64,000 nucleotides of DNA from Thermincola ferriacetica (GCF_001263415.1 NZ_LGTE01000012.1:33612-97611), one strand, 5' to 3'. Numbered from the stretch's first letter, positions 17,754 through 29,337 are shown. Notes: generated from the sequence alone by a model not told the origin. Numbers and translations: made by a program.

Positions 17754-17782
17754 ATTTTAATATACAGGAAATGTCATGTCAA
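17754..17782 (-). promoter_or_regulatory. Promoter of rplM-rpsI
   Basis: TTGACA (17777-17782) and TAAAAT (17754-17759) with a 17-nt spacer on the minus strand, about 115 nt upstream of the rplM start. Confidence 0.8.
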
Positions 17783-17785
17783 GTT

Positions 17786-18535
17786 TTAGTATTCAACCCG
17801 CATAAGGCATAACCCCTGCGGCGGGACTGTAGGCCCTGCCAGCGTACGGTCCCCAGAAGCTATAATATCTTTCATTTCCTCCACCCTCAACTTGCCTTGG
17901 CCAATATAGAGTAACGTGCCTGTTATTATACGCACCATATTGTAAAGGAAGCCGTTTGCTTCTAAGTAAACGTGGATTAATTCTCCCTCTTGTTCAACCT
18001 CAGCCCTATACATAGTCCGAATGGAACTACGGGCCGTGGAACCGGCAGCCCTGAAGGCCGAAAAATCATGTTGTCCCACCAGAAAAGAAGCTGCTTTTCG
18101 CATATTATCCACATTGAGCTTATAAGGAACAAACAACGAGTAACGGCGAAAAAAAACCGATGGTACTGTGTCGTTAAAAATAGTGTATCTGTAGGTTTTC
18201 TTCTTAGCCCAAAACTGGGCGTGAAAATCTCCGGGCGCCTCTACAGCATCTTTGGCCACAATATCTTCAGGCAATACGCTGTTTAATGCCCGTACAAAAT
18301 TCCCAGTGGGTATTGAAGACTCGGTATAAAAATTTATCACCTGACCCTGCGCATGAACACCGGCATCAGTTCTCCCGGCCCCGGTAACAGAAATTTCCTC
18401 TCCGGTGAGCTTTCTGAGAGCTTTTTCCAAAGCCTCCTGAATTGTAGGCAGATTCTGGTCTGCCTGTTTCTGGAAACCGTGATATGATGTTCCATCGTAT
18501 TCAACGGTCATTTTAATGTTTCTCACCCTTGCCAC
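17786..18535 (-). CDS. truA: tRNA pseudouridine(38-40) synthase TruA
   Basis: A 249-residue TruA that isomerises uridines 38-40 in the tRNA anticodon arm. The catalytic Asp lies in GAGRTDAGVHAQGQVINF (about residues 54-71), and the family segments VEYDGTSYHGFQ and ANGFLYNMVRIITGTL are present. The GTG start at 18535 directly follows the ecfT stop, so translation is probably coupled. It is the last gene of the run that begins with the alpha operon; no terminator is evident before the rplM promoter, which overlaps its 3' end region. Confidence 0.95.
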   Translation of the reverse strand: MARVRNIKMTVEYDGTSYHGFQKQADQNLPTIQEALEKALRKLTGEEISVTGAGRTDAGVHAQGQVINFYTESSIPTGNFVRALNSVLPEDIVAKDAVEAPGDFHAQFWAKKKTYRYTIFNDTVPSVFFRRYSLFVPYKLNVDNMRKAASFLVGQHDFSAFRAAGSTARSSIRTMYRAEVEQEGELIHVYLEANGFLYNMVRIITGTLLYIGQGKLRVEEMKDIIASGDRTLAGPTVPPQGLCLMRVEY

Positions 18536-19336
18536 CTACCAGTTCATGCGGTACCCCACAACAACAACCAGGACAGCAGTCAACAAAACCATTACCAGGT
18601 AATCCCAAGGAGAAAACTTCATAATTTTCATTCTTGTTCGGGGAATTCCTACCCTATAGGCTCTAGATTCCATAGCCAGGGCCAGTTCGTCAGCGCGCCG
18701 GAAAGCACTGAGCAAGATAGGCACCATAAGAGCTGTCATATGACCGATTCTGGTTATAATATTGCCCGTATCAAACTGGGCACCCCTGGACATCTGAGCC
18801 TTTTTGATTTTATCAGTTTCTTCCCAGATAGTAGGGATAAACCTTAACGCAATCACCATCATGAGCGCCAGTTCGTCGGCCGGGAGCCCTATCCTTTTAA
18901 AAGGCCGGAAAATGGCCAACAGTCCATCAGTCAGAGCCATGGGCGATGTGGTTAAGGTAACCAGCGAAGTGACAGAAACAATATAAAAAAGCTTTAAGGA
19001 CATGGTGATCCCCTGGTTAAACCCTTCCCTGGATACCTGCAAAAATCCCCACTTGAACATAAGTTGTCCCGGCGTAAAAAGAAAATGCGCTATAATAGTA
19101 AAAATGATCAGAAATAACACCAATTTAACAGAATTCAAAAAAGCTTTCAGTGAAACCCCGGATAGAAATATCATCATCACCGTCAATAAACCAAAGGCAA
19201 ACAAAACCTGCATTTTATTAATCAGCATTATGGTGGTAATCAAAACAAAAGACGCAAATATTTTTGTCCTGGGGTCTAATCTGTGCAAAAATGAATTTCT
19301 CGGCACAAACCGGCCAAAAGCCAGGGAATCTATCAA
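18536..19336 (-). CDS. ecfT: ECF transporter transmembrane component EcfT
   Basis: A 266-residue membrane protein that joins the two ATPases to substrate-binding S components for vitamin uptake. It has the RLDPRTKIFASF start typical of the family, several membrane helices, and the coupling motifs SRGAQ and MESRAYR near residues 190 and 225, which contact the ATPases. The TTG start at 19336 overlaps the ecfA2 stop by 4 nt. No S component is encoded nearby, as expected for a shared (group II) ECF module. Confidence 0.93.
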   Translation of the reverse strand: MIDSLAFGRFVPRNSFLHRLDPRTKIFASFVLITTIMLINKMQVLFAFGLLTVMMIFLSGVSLKAFLNSVKLVLFLIIFTIIAHFLFTPGQLMFKWGFLQVSREGFNQGITMSLKLFYIVSVTSLVTLTTSPMALTDGLLAIFRPFKRIGLPADELALMMVIALRFIPTIWEETDKIKKAQMSRGAQFDTGNIITRIGHMTALMVPILLSAFRRADELALAMESRAYRVGIPRTRMKIMKFSPWDYLVMVLLTAVLVVVVGYRMNW

Positions 19337-20193
19337 CGGTTCTCCCCCCTCAGAAGATTTGCAATTGCCTTTTTAGCTTCCTCTAAAGTGGTAAACCTGT
19401 TTGGGGGGTTCAACCCTCGCGCCTTTAGTTTATACTCCAATTCCAAAAGCTGAGGCACGCCTAATTTTACCTTTTCGCATAATTCAACCTGGCTGAATAC
19501 CTCCATTGGTTTGCCCTGGAGCGCAAGCCGCCCTTTATGGAAAACTATAACCTTGTCAGCATAAGTTAAAACTTCATTTAGATTGTGAGTCACCCAAACA
19601 ATCGTCAGGCCCAAATCTTTTTTTAACCGGGCAATCTCCCGCAGCAGCCTCTCCCGACCACAGGGATCTAATCCTGCCGTTGCTTCATCCAGCACCATAA
19701 TTTGAGGTCTCATGGCCAGTACGCTGGCAATAGCCACTTTACGCTTTTCTCCCCCACTCAGCTCCAAAGGAGACCGGTCCTTAAAATCCCCGTAATCAAG
19801 CCCTACTTTCTCCAGAGCGGTTCTTACAGCCTCCGTCACCTCCGCATCCTTAAATCCTAAATTGCGTGGCCCGTAGGCTACTTCGTTGTAAACAGTTGTT
19901 TCAAAGATTTGGTGTTCGGGGTACTGAAAAACCAGTCCCACAGTTCGCCTGACCTCAACGAGCGGAACCCCTTTGGCATTGATATCTTTGCCATTTATCA
20001 AAACCTGGCCGGAAGTAGGCTTTAACAACCCGTTTAAATGCTGAATAAATGTGGATTTCCCTGAGCCTGTGGAACCCACAATGGCGGCCCACGTACCCCT
20101 TTCAATAGTCACATTAACGTCTATCAAGGCCTTGTTCTCCATGGCCGTACCTTTTGCATAAATATGACTCAGGTTGCGTGTTTCAATGTGCAT
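19333..20193 (-). CDS. ecfA2: ECF transporter ATPase EcfA2
   Basis: A 286-residue ABC ATPase. Walker A is GSTGSGKST (about residues 38-46), the Q-loop follows in VFQYPEHQIF, the signature is LSGGEKRK and Walker B is IMVLDEATAGLDP. The FQYPEHQ loop is characteristic of ECF ATPases. It pairs with EcfA1 on the inner face of the membrane to drive vitamin uptake. It overlaps the ecfA1 end by 25 nt and the ecfT start by 4 nt, which suggests coupled translation of the three subunits. Confidence 0.93.
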   Translation of the reverse strand: MHIETRNLSHIYAKGTAMENKALIDVNVTIERGTWAAIVGSTGSGKSTFIQHLNGLLKPTSGQVLINGKDINAKGVPLVEVRRTVGLVFQYPEHQIFETTVYNEVAYGPRNLGFKDAEVTEAVRTALEKVGLDYGDFKDRSPLELSGGEKRKVAIASVLAMRPQIMVLDEATAGLDPCGRERLLREIARLKKDLGLTIVWVTHNLNEVLTYADKVIVFHKGRLALQGKPMEVFSQVELCEKVKLGVPQLLELEYKLKARGLNPPNRFTTLEEAKKAIANLLRGENR

Positions 20194-21017
20194 AGATAAT
20201 CCACCATTTCATCGACTGTTAAAATACTGGCAGGGATATTAAACCCCTCATTTCTCAGCATGGCTGCCAAACAATTTATTTGGGGGACCTCCAAGTTTTG
20301 GCTGATTAGAAAATCGGGCTCACTGAAAATTTCCTCCGGCGTCCCCTCCCGCAGGATGGTCCCGTTGCCAAATATACAAACCCGGTCGGCCAGGGCTGCT
20401 TCTTCCATTAAATGGGTTACTAATATAATAGTCATTCCTCTTTTGTGTAAACGCAGCAAAATGTCAAACAAACGCCTCCTGCCAGCCGGGTCAAGCATAG
20501 AACTTGGTTCATCCAAAACCAGGCAATCAGGCCGCATAGCCAATAATCCTGCTATGGCAACCCTTTGTTTTTGGCCACCGGACAGGGTATGTACCGTTTG
20601 ATGCCGGTAAGGGGTCATCTCCACAGCTTCCAGAGCCTCAGCTACTCTTTTTTGTATTTCTACCGGTGGCAGGGCTAGGTTCTCAGGGCCGAAAGCCACA
20701 TCTTCTTCCACAATAGAAGAGACCAACTGGTTTTCCGGGTTTTGAAACAACAGCCCCACTTTCCGTCTGATTTCCAATAGATTGTCCTGGTTAGCCGTAT
20801 CCAGGCCGTCTACTGTGACCCGTCCTTTCGAAGGTAAAAGGATCCCGTTAAAATGTTTGACCAGGGTTGATTTACCTGAACCATTCGGTCCAATGACAGC
20901 CAGAAATTCGCCCCGCCCAACCCGCAGGTTAACCCCTTTGAGCACAGGCCGCGCGGCTCTATGGTTATCATCTGGGTAGGTAAATTCCACACCGGCCATC
21001 TCGACGAGAGTGACCAT
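20169..21017 (-). CDS. ecfA1: ECF transporter ATPase EcfA1
   Basis: A 282-residue ABC ATPase with Walker [11 protein letters not shown]-loop [12 protein letters not shown], signature LSGGQKQR and Walker [16 protein letters not shown] at 21017 ([17 protein letters not shown]) is chosen because CGGAGGG lies 5 nt before it; an upstream in-frame start at 21071 lacks a site. First gene of the ecfA1-ecfA2-ecfT set, 149 nt after rplQ with no clear promoter between them, so it may be read through from the alpha operon. Confidence 0.93.
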   Translation of the reverse strand: MVTLVEMAGVEFTYPDDNHRAARPVLKGVNLRVGRGEFLAVIGPNGSGKSTLVKHFNGILLPSKGRVTVDGLDTANQDNLLEIRRKVGLLFQNPENQLVSSIVEEDVAFGPENLALPPVEIQKRVAEALEAVEMTPYRHQTVHTLSGGQKQRVAIAGLLAMRPDCLVLDEPSSMLDPAGRRRLFDILLRLHKRGMTIILVTHLMEEAALADRVCIFGNGTILREGTPEEIFSEPDFLISQNLEVPQINCLAAMLRNEGFNIPASILTVDEMVDYLCTLKHAT

Positions 21018-21166
21018 AAAATCCCTCCGCTTAAATAACACACATTTCTTGTTATCGAACCGCAATCCCAAATCAGGTTATAAAGAAAGAGAAGCCAGGA
21101 GTACCGTTTACTTGACTATTTTGTAAACATCCTGACCTCGTGCCCTTTTTAATTCCTGTATTGGGA

Positions 21167-21505
21167 TTAAACTAATTCCAGGATAACCATTTCTGCCGCA
21201 TCGCCACGGCGATTTCCAACCTTGATAATCTTGGTGTAACCTCCCTGCCTGTCTTCATACCGGGTTGCCAAAACATCAAACAGTTTGGTTACCACTTCTT
21301 CATCCTGAATCATTGCCAGCGCCTGGCGCCTTGCATGTAAGTCGCCGCGCTTAGCAAGGGTAATAGCTTTTTCAGCTAAACGGTTGACAGACTTTGCTCT
21401 GGGAGCTGTGGTCTGGATTCTTTCCTCTCGCAACAGAGAAGTTACCAGGTTTTTTAGCATAGCATTCCTATGAGCAGTAGGACGTCTTAATTTGGATAAC
21501 CCCAC
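21167..21505 (-). CDS. rplQ: 50S ribosomal protein L17
   Basis: A 112-residue bacterial L17 ([20 protein letters not shown] at the start, [20 protein letters not shown] at the end), the compact Firmicutes length. It follows rpoA by 14 nt and closes the alpha operon in its usual order rpsM-rpsK-rpsD-rpoA-rplQ. Confidence 0.97.
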   Translation of the reverse strand: MGLSKLRRPTAHRNAMLKNLVTSLLREERIQTTAPRAKSVNRLAEKAITLAKRGDLHARRQALAMIQDEEVVTKLFDVLATRYEDRQGGYTKIIKVGNRRGDAAEMVILELV

Positions 21506-21519
21506 GACAATCCCTCCCT

Positions 21520-22467
21520 TTAGTCTTCAGATTTTTTGAGCGACAAACCAAGTTCGGCCAATTTATTAATAACCTCTTCAAGGGATTTTTTCCCGAGATT
21601 CCTGACCTTTATCATATCCTCTTCGGTCCGCTGAGTAAGCTCTTCCACGGTATTAATCCCGGCCCGCTTAAGACAATTGTATGAACGAACTGACAAGTCC
21701 AATTCCTCAATTGTCATCTCCAAAATTTTATCCTTTTCTTCCTCTTCTTTTTCCACCATTATTTCAACATCTTTGATATTTTCTGTCAAGCCTATAAACA
21801 GGCGCAGGTGCTCGCTTAATATCTTGGCTGACAAGCTGGTAGCCTCGTCAGGACGGATGCTGCCGTTAGTCCACACTTCCAGGGTCAGCTTGTCATAATC
21901 AGTAATCTGGCCTACCCGGGTATCTTCAATGTAGTAATTTACCCGCCGAACAGGCGAAAAAGCCGAATCAACCGGGATAATACCGATTACATGATCGTCT
22001 TTTTTATTCCTTTCCGCAGGTACATATCCTCTACCCTTTGCAACGTTAATCTCCATAACTAAACGAGCATCATCGGATAAAGTAGCGATATGTAACTCCG
22101 GATTCAGGATCTCCACATCAGCATCAGTTATTATATTTCCTGCCTTAACCTCACCCGGTCCTTTTGACTCAATGCGGAGGACTTTTTCCTCGTCGGTATA
22201 CATCTTAAGGCACAATTCTTTCAGGTTAAGAATAATGTCTGTAACATCTTCATAAACACCGGGAACAGTAGAAAATTCGTGCAGTACTCCATCAATTTTG
22301 ACCGATGTAACCGCAGCACCCGGGAGAGATGATAACAGAATCCTTCTCAGAGAATTACCCAGAGTAATTCCGTATCCTCTCTCCAGGGGTTCTACTACGA
22401 ACTTGCCATAAGTATTGTCTTCACTGAGTTCCACACACTCAATTTTGGGCTTTTCAATTTCCAACAT
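21520..22467 (-). CDS. rpoA: RNA polymerase subunit alpha
   Basis: A 315-residue alpha subunit. The N-terminal assembly domain contains [20 protein letters not shown] (about residues 26-45). A short acidic linker (EKEEEEKDK) leads to the C-terminal domain, a helix-hairpin-helix DNA and activator contact ([31 protein letters not shown]). The ATG at 22467 has AAGGAGG upstream. It sits between rpsD and rplQ. Confidence 0.97.
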   Translation of the reverse strand: MLEIEKPKIECVELSEDNTYGKFVVEPLERGYGITLGNSLRRILLSSLPGAAVTSVKIDGVLHEFSTVPGVYEDVTDIILNLKELCLKMYTDEEKVLRIESKGPGEVKAGNIITDADVEILNPELHIATLSDDARLVMEINVAKGRGYVPAERNKKDDHVIGIIPVDSAFSPVRRVNYYIEDTRVGQITDYDKLTLEVWTNGSIRPDEATSLSAKILSEHLRLFIGLTENIKDVEIMVEKEEEEKDKILEMTIEELDLSVRSYNCLKRAGINTVEELTQRTEEDMIKVRNLGKKSLEEVINKLAELGLSLKKSED

Positions 22468-22509
22468 AAGATAACCCTCCTTCTAGAGAACTCGATTAAT
22501 CCCGGCCTT

Positions 22510-23136
22510 TTATCTAGAGTACAGCTCAACAATGAGGTGCTCCTCAATAGGCACGTCAATCTCTTCTCTGGAAGGAATAGCAACCACCTTTCCTAGATGC
22601 TGATCTACGTCCAATTCCAACCAAGCGGGGGGAGTCTTATGAGCAGCCTGCTCCAAAAGCTCCTTAATTCTCGGCAGTTCCAGACTCTTTTCCTTGATTT
22701 TTATAACATCGCCAACCTTCAAAGAGTAGGATGGGATGTTCACCTTTTTGTCGTTTACGGTGAAATGACCATGGCGAACCAACTGCCTGGCTTCCGTCCT
22801 GGATGAAGCAAAGCCTAACCGGTAAACAACATTGTCCAACCTTCTTTCCAGTAATCGGAGCAAATTCTCACCGGTAACCCCGGGCTGGCGGTCAGCTTTA
22901 GCAAAGTAGTTCCGGAACTGTTTTTCCAGAACACCGTAGATTCTTCTGGCCTTTTGTTTTTCCCTTAACTGAATTCCGTATTCAGAAATCTTCTTCCGTC
23001 CCTGGCCGTGCATACCGGGGGCATACCCTCTACGGTCTATGGCACACTTGTCACTGTAGCATCTATCACCTTTCAGGTACAATTTAGCGCCTTCTCTACG
23101 ACACAATCTGCAAACAGGCCCCGTATATCTTGCCAT
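22510..23136 (-). CDS. rpsD: 30S ribosomal protein S4
   Basis: A 208-residue S4. The N-terminus [21 protein letters not shown] retains a Cys cluster (CRLC ... CYSDKC) that can bind zinc, absent from B. subtilis-type S4 but frequent in Clostridia. An S4 RNA-binding domain follows at about residues 98-160. S4 starts 30S assembly on 16S rRNA. It lies between rpsK and rpoA. Confidence 0.97.
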   Translation of the reverse strand: MARYTGPVCRLCRREGAKLYLKGDRCYSDKCAIDRRGYAPGMHGQGRKKISEYGIQLREKQKARRIYGVLEKQFRNYFAKADRQPGVTGENLLRLLERRLDNVVYRLGFASSRTEARQLVRHGHFTVNDKKVNIPSYSLKVGDVIKIKEKSLELPRIKELLEQAAHKTPPAWLELDVDQHLGKVVAIPSREEIDVPIEEHLIVELYSR

Positions 23137-23150
23137 TATTTAAACACCTC

Positions 23151-23537
23151 CTAAACCCTTCTTCTCTTGGGCGGCCTACAACCGTTGTGTGGTATTGGTG
23201 TAACATCTTTAATAACATTGACTTCAATTCCTGCCGCCTGAATAGCCCTGATAGCTGCCTCACGGCCGGCCCCAGGCCCTTTAACATAGACTTCTACTTC
23301 TTTCATACCATGATCCATTGCTTCTTTTGCTGCCTTTTCAGCTGCCATCTGAGCAGCAAAAGGAGTGCTTTTCCTGGAACCCTTAAAGCCCATGACCCCT
23401 GCACTGGCCCAGGAAATAGCATTTCCTGCACGGTCACTAATGGTAACAATTGTATTATTAAAGGTTGATTTGATATGGGCAATACCTTGTTCCACATTTT
23501 TCCGCTCTTTACGTTTGCCCCTGACTCTTCGTGCCAT
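23151..23537 (-). CDS. rpsK: 30S ribosomal protein S11
   Basis: A 128-residue S11 of the 30S platform, with the conserved [16 protein letters not shown] and C-terminal [18 protein letters not shown]. Neighbour spacing is 14 nt to rpsD and 19 nt from rpsM. Confidence 0.97.
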   Translation of the reverse strand: MARRVRGKRKERKNVEQGIAHIKSTFNNTIVTISDRAGNAISWASAGVMGFKGSRKSTPFAAQMAAEKAAKEAMDHGMKEVEVYVKGPGAGREAAIRAIQAAGIEVNVIKDVTPIPHNGCRPPKRRRV

Positions 23538-23556
23538 CCACTCTTTCCCCCTTTAC

Positions 23557-23928
23557 TTATTTCTTACGCCTTACGCCAACGGTCTTAGCCGGTCCTTTCC
23601 GTGTCCGGGCGTTGGTCTTAGTTCTTTGGCCCCGTACAGGCAGTCCCCTACGGTGGCGCAATCCCCGGTAGCAGCCAATTTCCATCAGCCGCTTAATGTT
23701 TAAAGAAATCTCTCTTCTAAGGTCACCCTCAACTTTGTAGTTTTTATCAATTACTTCACGTAACTTAGCAACTTCTTCTTCAGTTAGGTCCCGAACTCTG
23801 GTATCAGGATTTACCCCTGTTTGACTTAAAATTTGATTGGCAGTCGGGCGGCCTATGCCAAAAATATAGGTTAAAGCAATCTCTACCCTTTTGTCCCGGG
23901 GCAAATCAACACCTGCTATCCTGGCCAT
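23557..23928 (-). CDS. rpsM: 30S ribosomal protein S13
   Basis: A 123-residue S13 ([21 protein letters not shown]-terminal [19 protein letters not shown]), which contacts the P-site tRNA and forms the A-site finger bridge. First large gene of the alpha operon, 49 nt after rpmJ. Confidence 0.97.
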   Translation of the reverse strand: MARIAGVDLPRDKRVEIALTYIFGIGRPTANQILSQTGVNPDTRVRDLTEEEVAKLREVIDKNYKVEGDLRREISLNIKRLMEIGCYRGLRHRRGLPVRGQRTKTNARTRKGPAKTVGVRRKK

Positions 23929-23977
23929 TAAATTACACCTCCGTCATTCCAATGTAAGTATAGTTTTCCGTGACAAC

Positions 23978-24339
<362 letters not shown>

Positions 24340-24371
24340 TAGGTCAACCAACCTCCTTAGTTCGACCTCTC

Positions 24372-24653
24372 TTACTCGAGACCGGTTACCAAGTCTTCAA
24401 TAGCCCTTCTTACCTCAGCATCGTCAACCTTTTTCCCTTGGGCAAGTTTGGCTTTTATCCCATCAGCAATTACGGGATATAATTGCAGATGCTTAAGGTT
24501 TTTTTTCTTGGGATTTTCCACTTTTCTACAGTCTCCGTCCACCACCCGAACAAAGGCCTCATTCAGGACGTCATAAATGATGAAGAATCTCTTTTTATCA
24601 CGGCCTGCCTTAGATTTCACAAGTTGCCCTATCCCCGGCTCATTAAGAGACAA
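24372..24653 (-). CDS. KOW-domain RNA-binding protein (L14e-like)
   Basis: About 93 residues with an N-terminal KOW/SH3-like fold ([20 protein letters not shown], then [18 protein letters not shown]) and a helical acidic tail. Such proteins regularly sit between map and infA in Clostridia; they resemble archaeal L14e and probably bind RNA or the ribosome. The TTG at 24653 is favoured because GGGAGG lies 8 nt before it, while the upstream GTG overlaps that site. The precise role is unknown. Confidence 0.8.
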   Translation of the reverse strand: MSLNEPGIGQLVKSKAGRDKKRFFIIYDVLNEAFVRVVDGDCRKVENPKKKNLKHLQLYPVIADGIKAKLAQGKKVDDAEVRRAIEDLVTGLE

Positions 24654-24697
24654 TATGAGCACCTCCCGTATGTTTGCATCAGGGAAATAAAACGGGA

Positions 24698-25444
24698 TTA
24701 TATTGAAGTCAAGATCACTGGTTCATCTTCGGTAATGGCAACAGAGTGTTCAAAATGAGCAGATAACTTTCTATCCTTGGTAACAACTGTCCAATTATCT
24801 TCCAGAGTCATAACTTCAAATGTGCCCAGATTAACCATCGGTTCAATGGCCAAAGTCATCCCTGGCATCAGCCTTGGACCTCTTCCGGGCTTGCCGAAAT
24901 TGGGAATTTGCGGCTCTTCGTGCATGTTCTTCCCTATGCCATGACCTACATAATCGCGTACAACAGAATAACCATGGCTTTCCACACAGCTTTGAATGGC
25001 ATGAGATATATCGGACAACCGGTTACCTTTCCGGGCTTTACTGATTCCCTCATATAGGGAATTTTCTGTTACCCTGATCAGGTCCAATGCTTCTTTTGAA
25101 CAATCTCCAACGGGTAAAGTAACTGCACTGTCCCCATAATATCCATTTATTTCCGCACCAATGTCAATACTAATAATATCACCGTTTTCCAGCTTTTTTA
25201 AACCGGGAATACCATGTACTACCTGCTCATTTACAGAGGCACAAATAGATGCCGGAAATCCCATATATCCTTTAAATGCCGGCCTAGCCCCTTTACTTCT
25301 GATGAAGTCTTCGGCAATGCTGTCCAGTTCACCGGTTGTAATGCCTGGTTTGAGGGCTTTTTGGACTTCCTGATGCGTTTGAGCAACTATTCTGCCCGCA
25401 TCACGCATATAGGCAATTTCCCGTTCGGATTTGCAATAAATCAC
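24698..25444 (-). CDS. map: Type I methionine aminopeptidase
   Basis: A 248-residue enzyme that removes the initiator Met from nascent proteins. The metal-site residues of the pita-bread fold are visible: [13 protein letters not shown], then the His in [13 protein letters not shown], with later Glu residues in AIEPMV and HFEHSVAIT. The start is a GTG at 25444 with GGAGAGGG upstream. It directly follows secY by 19 nt; adk, which stands between them in most Firmicutes, is absent. Confidence 0.96.
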   Translation of the reverse strand: MIYCKSEREIAYMRDAGRIVAQTHQEVQKALKPGITTGELDSIAEDFIRSKGARPAFKGYMGFPASICASVNEQVVHGIPGLKKLENGDIISIDIGAEINGYYGDSAVTLPVGDCSKEALDLIRVTENSLYEGISKARKGNRLSDISHAIQSCVESHGYSVVRDYVGHGIGKNMHEEPQIPNFGKPGRGPRLMPGMTLAIEPMVNLGTFEVMTLEDNWTVVTKDRKLSAHFEHSVAITEDEPVILTSI

Positions 25445-25463
25445 TGAAAACCCTCTCCTGTAA

Positions 25464-26732
25464 TTATTTCATAAAGCCCTGATAATGACGCATCAATAGA
25501 TGGGATTCAATCTGTTTCATGGTCTCCAAAGCCACCCCAACAACGATCAGCAAACTGGTGCCGCCAAAGTAAATATTCGGTATTTTGGTAGCGCCTAGGA
25601 TAATGGCCGGCAGAATAGCGATCAATGCAAGGAAGACGGCTCCGGACAACGTAATCCTTGTCAGTATTTTATCTAAATACTCGGCAGTTGGGCGTCCCGG
25701 TCTGAGTCCGGGTATAAACCCTCCGTATTTTTTCATGTTATCTGCAACATCCATCGGATTGAAAGTGATGGCAGTATAGAAATATGTGAAGAAAATTATC
25801 AATAAAGCGTACATTATACTGTGCGATACACTACCCCATGCAAACACCGAATTTATCCACTTAGAAAAAGCATTATTAGGGAAAAAATTTGCAATGGTAG
25901 TAGGAAACATTAATATTGATGATGCGAAAATTATCGGTATAACCCCGGCCTGGTTAACCTTCAGGGGAATATGGGTGCTCTGGCCACCGTAGACCCTACG
26001 ACCGACAACCCTTTTCGCATACTGAACAGGTATCCGCCTTTGACCTTCGTTTACGGCCACTACTGCTGCTATAACCAGAGCAGCTACGATTACCAGCAGT
26101 ACAACACTCAACGGATTGACCGTTCCAACCCGAACAGCCTCATAAATATTGTAGAGCCCGCCCGGAATTCCGGCCACAATACCGGCAAAAATTATTAATG
26201 ATATACCGTTGCCAATGCCTTTTTCAGTAATCTGTTCACCCAGCCACATGAGAAAGGCAGTCCCGGCGGTCAAGGTGATGGCAATAATCATGTAAGAACC
26301 AAAGCTCGGATTCTCCAAGGCTCCGGCTGCCCTTAAAGTAAACGCCATTCCCAGGGATTGAACAAAACCTAAAACTACCGTTCCGTACCGAATATATTGG
26401 GTAATCTTTTTCCGGCCTTCCTCCCCTTCCTTGGAGAGCTGTTCCAGCTTGGGGATGACAACCGTTAATAACTGCATAATAATCGATGCGTTAATATAAG
26501 GGGTAATACTCATGGCAAAAATGGAAAATCTTTTAAAGGCGCCCCCCGAAATAACATCAAAAAATCCGAGGAGCGAACCTCCGCCCTTGATGAGCTGCTC
26601 AATGGCTGTGTGGTTTATGCCGGGTACCGGTATATGGGCCCCGATTCGAAAAACCACAAACATAGCCAAGGTAAAGAGGATTTTTTTCCTCAGGTCTCCC
26701 AGCTTAAGGGAACTCTTTAGAGCTTCAAACAA
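25464..26732 (-). CDS. secY: Preprotein translocase subunit SecY
   Basis: A 422-residue, ten-helix channel subunit of the Sec translocon ([20 protein letters not shown] at the start, plug region [21 protein letters not shown], cytoplasmic loop [17 protein letters not shown]). The TTG start at 26732 is 1 nt past the rplO stop with GAGGTGA before it, so translation is probably coupled. Partners SecE (51501-51857) and ribosome are in the same window. Confidence 0.96.
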   Translation of the reverse strand: MFEALKSSLKLGDLRKKILFTLAMFVVFRIGAHIPVPGINHTAIEQLIKGGGSLLGFFDVISGGAFKRFSIFAMSITPYINASIIMQLLTVVIPKLEQLSKEGEEGRKKITQYIRYGTVVLGFVQSLGMAFTLRAAGALENPSFGSYMIIAITLTAGTAFLMWLGEQITEKGIGNGISLIIFAGIVAGIPGGLYNIYEAVRVGTVNPLSVVLLVIVAALVIAAVVAVNEGQRRIPVQYAKRVVGRRVYGGQSTHIPLKVNQAGVIPIIFASSILMFPTTIANFFPNNAFSKWINSVFAWGSVSHSIMYALLIIFFTYFYTAITFNPMDVADNMKKYGGFIPGLRPGRPTAEYLDKILTRITLSGAVFLALIAILPAIILGATKIPNIYFGGTSLLIVVGVALETMKQIESHLLMRHYQGFMK

Positions 26733-26733
26733 A

Positions 26734-27174
26734 TTAAATCACCTCAGCTTTACCGCCGGCCGCAGCAATTTTTTCCGCAGCGGATTTACTGAAAGCATGG
26801 GCCTGGACAGTCAATTTTTTCTCCAGGTTTCCGTTACCTAATACTTTGACCCCGTCCTTGATTGAACTGATAATACCTTCCTGTTTCATCAATTCCGGTG
26901 TTACCACTGTGCCATCTGCAAACTTATTCAATTTATCCAAGTTTGTAGTTACAAATTTCTTGGCAAAAACATTGGTAAACCCGCGCTTGGGAACAGCCCG
27001 CTGCAAAGGCATTTGGCCACCTTCGAATCCGGGTCTTACGCCGCCGCCCGAACGGGCATTTTGTCCTTTGTGTCCCCGTCCTGCTGTTTTGCCTAATCCG
27101 GAACCAATACCTCTTCCTTTCCTGGTTGGGCTCTTCCTGGCCCCGGCATTCGGTTTCAGGTTGTGTAATTCCAC
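26734..27174 (-). CDS. rplO: 50S ribosomal protein L15
   Basis: A 146-residue L15 with the Gly/Arg-rich N-terminal extension ([20 protein letters not shown]) that threads into 23S rRNA. GTG start at 27174 with a GGAGG-type site. Part of the spc block, one base before secY. Confidence 0.96.
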   Translation of the reverse strand: MELHNLKPNAGARKSPTRKGRGIGSGLGKTAGRGHKGQNARSGGGVRPGFEGGQMPLQRAVPKRGFTNVFAKKFVTTNLDKLNKFADGTVVTPELMKQEGIISSIKDGVKVLGNGNLEKKLTVQAHAFSKSAAEKIAAAGGKAEVI

Positions 27175-27201
27175 GAAACGACACCTCCTTGCCTGTTCAG
27201 A

Positions 27202-27384
27202 TTATACTTCTTCTACTTTTACCAGGTGAGAAACCTTCTTTATCATTCCCCTGATCTGTGGAGTATCGTCATGGCTAACAGAAGCGTTAACCTTTTTGAG
27301 TCCCAATGAACGAACTGTTGCTCTTTGGTCTTCCGGAGTGCCGATAACACTCTTCACCAAAGTTATTTTCAACTTCTGAGACAT
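27202..27384 (-). CDS. rpmD: 50S ribosomal protein L30
   Basis: A 60-residue bacterial L30 ([20 protein letters not shown] ... [15 protein letters not shown]), usual length, 12 nt after rpsE and 27 nt before rplO. Confidence 0.96.
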   Translation of the reverse strand: MSQKLKITLVKSVIGTPEDQRATVRSLGLKKVNASVSHDDTPQIRGMIKKVSHLVKVEEV

Positions 27385-27396
27385 TTAGTTCCCCTC

Positions 27397-27897
27397 CTAA
27401 CCTAAGAGCTCTTCAACAGTTTTTCCCCTAAGCCTGGCAACTTCCTCTGCTCTTTTTAAGTTCTTCAGAGCATCCATGGTTGCATGAATCATGTTATTGG
27501 CGTTATTGGAACCCAGCGACTTTGTAAGAATGTCCCGGACTCCGGCCAGTTCCAGGATTGCCCTTACCGGACCACCTGCAATAACTCCGGTACCGGGAGC
27601 GGCAGGCTTTAGTAAAACTTTACCGGCGCCAAAATGACCAATAACTTCATGGGGAATTGTAGTTCCAACAATAGGAACATGAATCAGGTGCTTTTTTGCA
27701 TCTTCTATGCCTTTCCGAATAGCTTCAGGCACCTCGCTGGCTTTTCCCAGACCGGCACCTACGTATCCGTTTCCGTCGCCTACAACTACCAATGCACTAA
27801 AGCTAAAACGGCGTCCACCTTTTACAACCTTCGCTACCCTGTTTATATTGACAACTTTTTCGGTCAGTTCCAATTTACTGGCATCAATTAATGACAT
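27397..27897 (-). CDS. rpsE: 30S ribosomal protein S5
   Basis: A 166-residue S5. The N-terminal double-stranded-RNA-binding part contains [20 protein letters not shown] and [20 protein letters not shown]; the C-terminal part contains [21 protein letters not shown]5 supports decoding fidelity. Spacing is 24 nt from rplR. Confidence 0.97.
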   Translation of the reverse strand: MSLIDASKLELTEKVVNINRVAKVVKGGRRFSFSALVVVGDGNGYVGAGLGKASEVPEAIRKGIEDAKKHLIHVPIVGTTIPHEVIGHFGAGKVLLKPAAPGTGVIAGGPVRAILELAGVRDILTKSLGSNNANNMIHATMDALKNLKRAEEVARLRGKTVEELLG

Positions 27898-27921
27898 TAT
27901 TTCCCCTCCTTCTTCCTGGGA

Positions 27922-28299
27922 TTAAAAATCCAGCCCTGCTTCTCTTGCCGCATCGGCAAGGGCCTTGATTCTTCCGTGATAGATATGTCCGCCCCGGTCA
28001 AATACAACCCGCTTTACTCCCTTGGCCAGAGCCTTTTCGGCAATTGCTTTACCAACCGCCTGAGCCGCCTCCACATTGCTTTTTGAGCTCAAGCTTTTAC
28101 CTAGTTCAGGTTCAAGGGTTGAAGCGGCCACAATGGTGTGCCCTTTTGTATCATCAATGATCTGAGCATATATATGATTGAGACTCCGAAATACGCTCAG
28201 CCTAGGGCGTTCCGGGGTGCCAAAAACTTTCTTGCGTACTCGCAGATGACGTTTTGCCTTGATAGCTTTACGGTCAACTTGTTTGAACAAATTGCTCAC
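27922..28299 (-). CDS. rplR: 50S ribosomal protein L18
   Basis: A 125-residue L18, the 5S rRNA-binding protein ([21 protein letters not shown]-terminal [20 protein letters not shown]). GTG start at 28299; GAAAGGAGT lies upstream. Confidence 0.97.
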   Translation of the reverse strand: MSNLFKQVDRKAIKAKRHLRVRKKVFGTPERPRLSVFRSLNHIYAQIIDDTKGHTIVAASTLEPELGKSLSSKSNVEAAQAVGKAIAEKALAKGVKRVVFDRGGHIYHGRIKALADAAREAGLDF

Positions 28300-28345
28300 T
28301 CCTTTCGTCCGCTAATCTGCTATATTCAATACGGCAGGAGCCTAA

Positions 28346-28888
28346 TTATTTCTTTTTACCGCCGGTCTTACCAACCTTACGGCGAATTCTCTCATCAACA
28401 TATTTAATTCCTTTACCCTTATAAGGTTCAGGTTCTCTTACAGAACGAATTTTCGCAGCAAAAGCGCCTACAGTTTCCTTGTCAATGCCCTTGACAACAA
28501 TCCTATTAGCTGCCGGTACTTCTATTTCAATGCCATTCTGCGGCTCCATTTCTACGGGATGAGAATAACCAACGGTAAGAACCAGCTTATTTCCCTGCTT
28601 TGCCGCCCGGTAACCAACGCCTGATAATTCCAGTTCTTTTTGAAACCCCTTGGTCACTCCGTCTACCATATTGCTTACCAGTGTCCTGGTTAAACCGTGC
28701 AACGATCTATGCACTTTTTCATTAGAAGGCCTTTGCACAACTATTTTATTGTCTTCGACGGTAATTAACATATCTTTGTGGAATTCTTTTACCAACTGGC
28801 CTTTAGGCCCTTTTACGGTCACTACATTACCGTCTACTTTTACTTCCACTCCCTGAGGTATAATTACAGGCTGCTTACCAATCCTGGA
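28346..28888 (-). CDS. rplF: 50S ribosomal protein L6
   Basis: A 180-residue L6 near the GTPase-associated centre ([20 protein letters not shown] ... [20 protein letters not shown]). ATG at 28888 is chosen over a frame-open start at 28945 because AGGAGGTG lies 7 nt before it and the family starts here. Confidence 0.97.
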   Translation of the reverse strand, partial: SRIGKQPVIIPQGVEVKVDGNVVTVKGPKGQLVKEFHKDMLITVEDNKIVVQRPSNEKVHRSLHGLTRTLVSNMVDGVTKGFQKELELSGVGYRAAKQGNKLVLTVGYSHPVEMEPQNGIEIEVPAANRIVVKGIDKETVGAFAAKIRSVREPEPYKGKGIKYVDERIRRKVGKTGGKKK

Positions 28889-28938
28889 CATGTCCACACC
28901 TCCTATCAATATCCGTTCAAAATCTGCGTCCCTTTTTC

Positions 28939-29337
28939 CTACCAAATATAGCAGAGAACTTCTCCGCCTAACCCCAGCTTTCTGGCCTGTTTATCAGTCA
29001 TGATGCCTTGCGAGGTGGAAATAATGGCTACGCCCAAACCACCTAATACGCGGGGTATTTCATCTTTCTTTGCGTAAACCCTCAGACCGGGCTTGCTAAT
29101 TCTTTTCAGGCCTGTAATAACCTTTTCGCGGTTATCGCCATACTTCAGATATATCCTAATGATGCCTTGCTTACCGTCATCAATAAATTCGCAGTCTTTA
29201 ATAAACCCTTCTTCCTTAAAAATTTCAGTGATTGCTTTTTTCACCTTGGAAGCAGGAATTTCTACCTTATCATGGTTTACCATAACGGCATTCCGAATCC
29301 TGGTAAGGAAATCTGCGATAGGATCTGTCATTACCAC
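28939..29337 (-). CDS. rpsH: 30S ribosomal protein S8
   Basis: A 132-residue S8 ([21 protein letters not shown]-terminal [20 protein letters not shown]). The GTG at 29337 is favoured by a GGAAGGGGG site 9 nt before it; the ATG two codons later is possible. S8 binds the central domain of 16S rRNA and in many bacteria also represses this operon. Confidence 0.97.
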   Translation of the reverse strand: MVMTDPIADFLTRIRNAVMVNHDKVEIPASKVKKAITEIFKEEGFIKDCEFIDDGKQGIIRIYLKYGDNREKVITGLKRISKPGLRVYAKKDEIPRVLGGLGVAIISTSQGIMTDKQARKLGLGGEVLCYIW

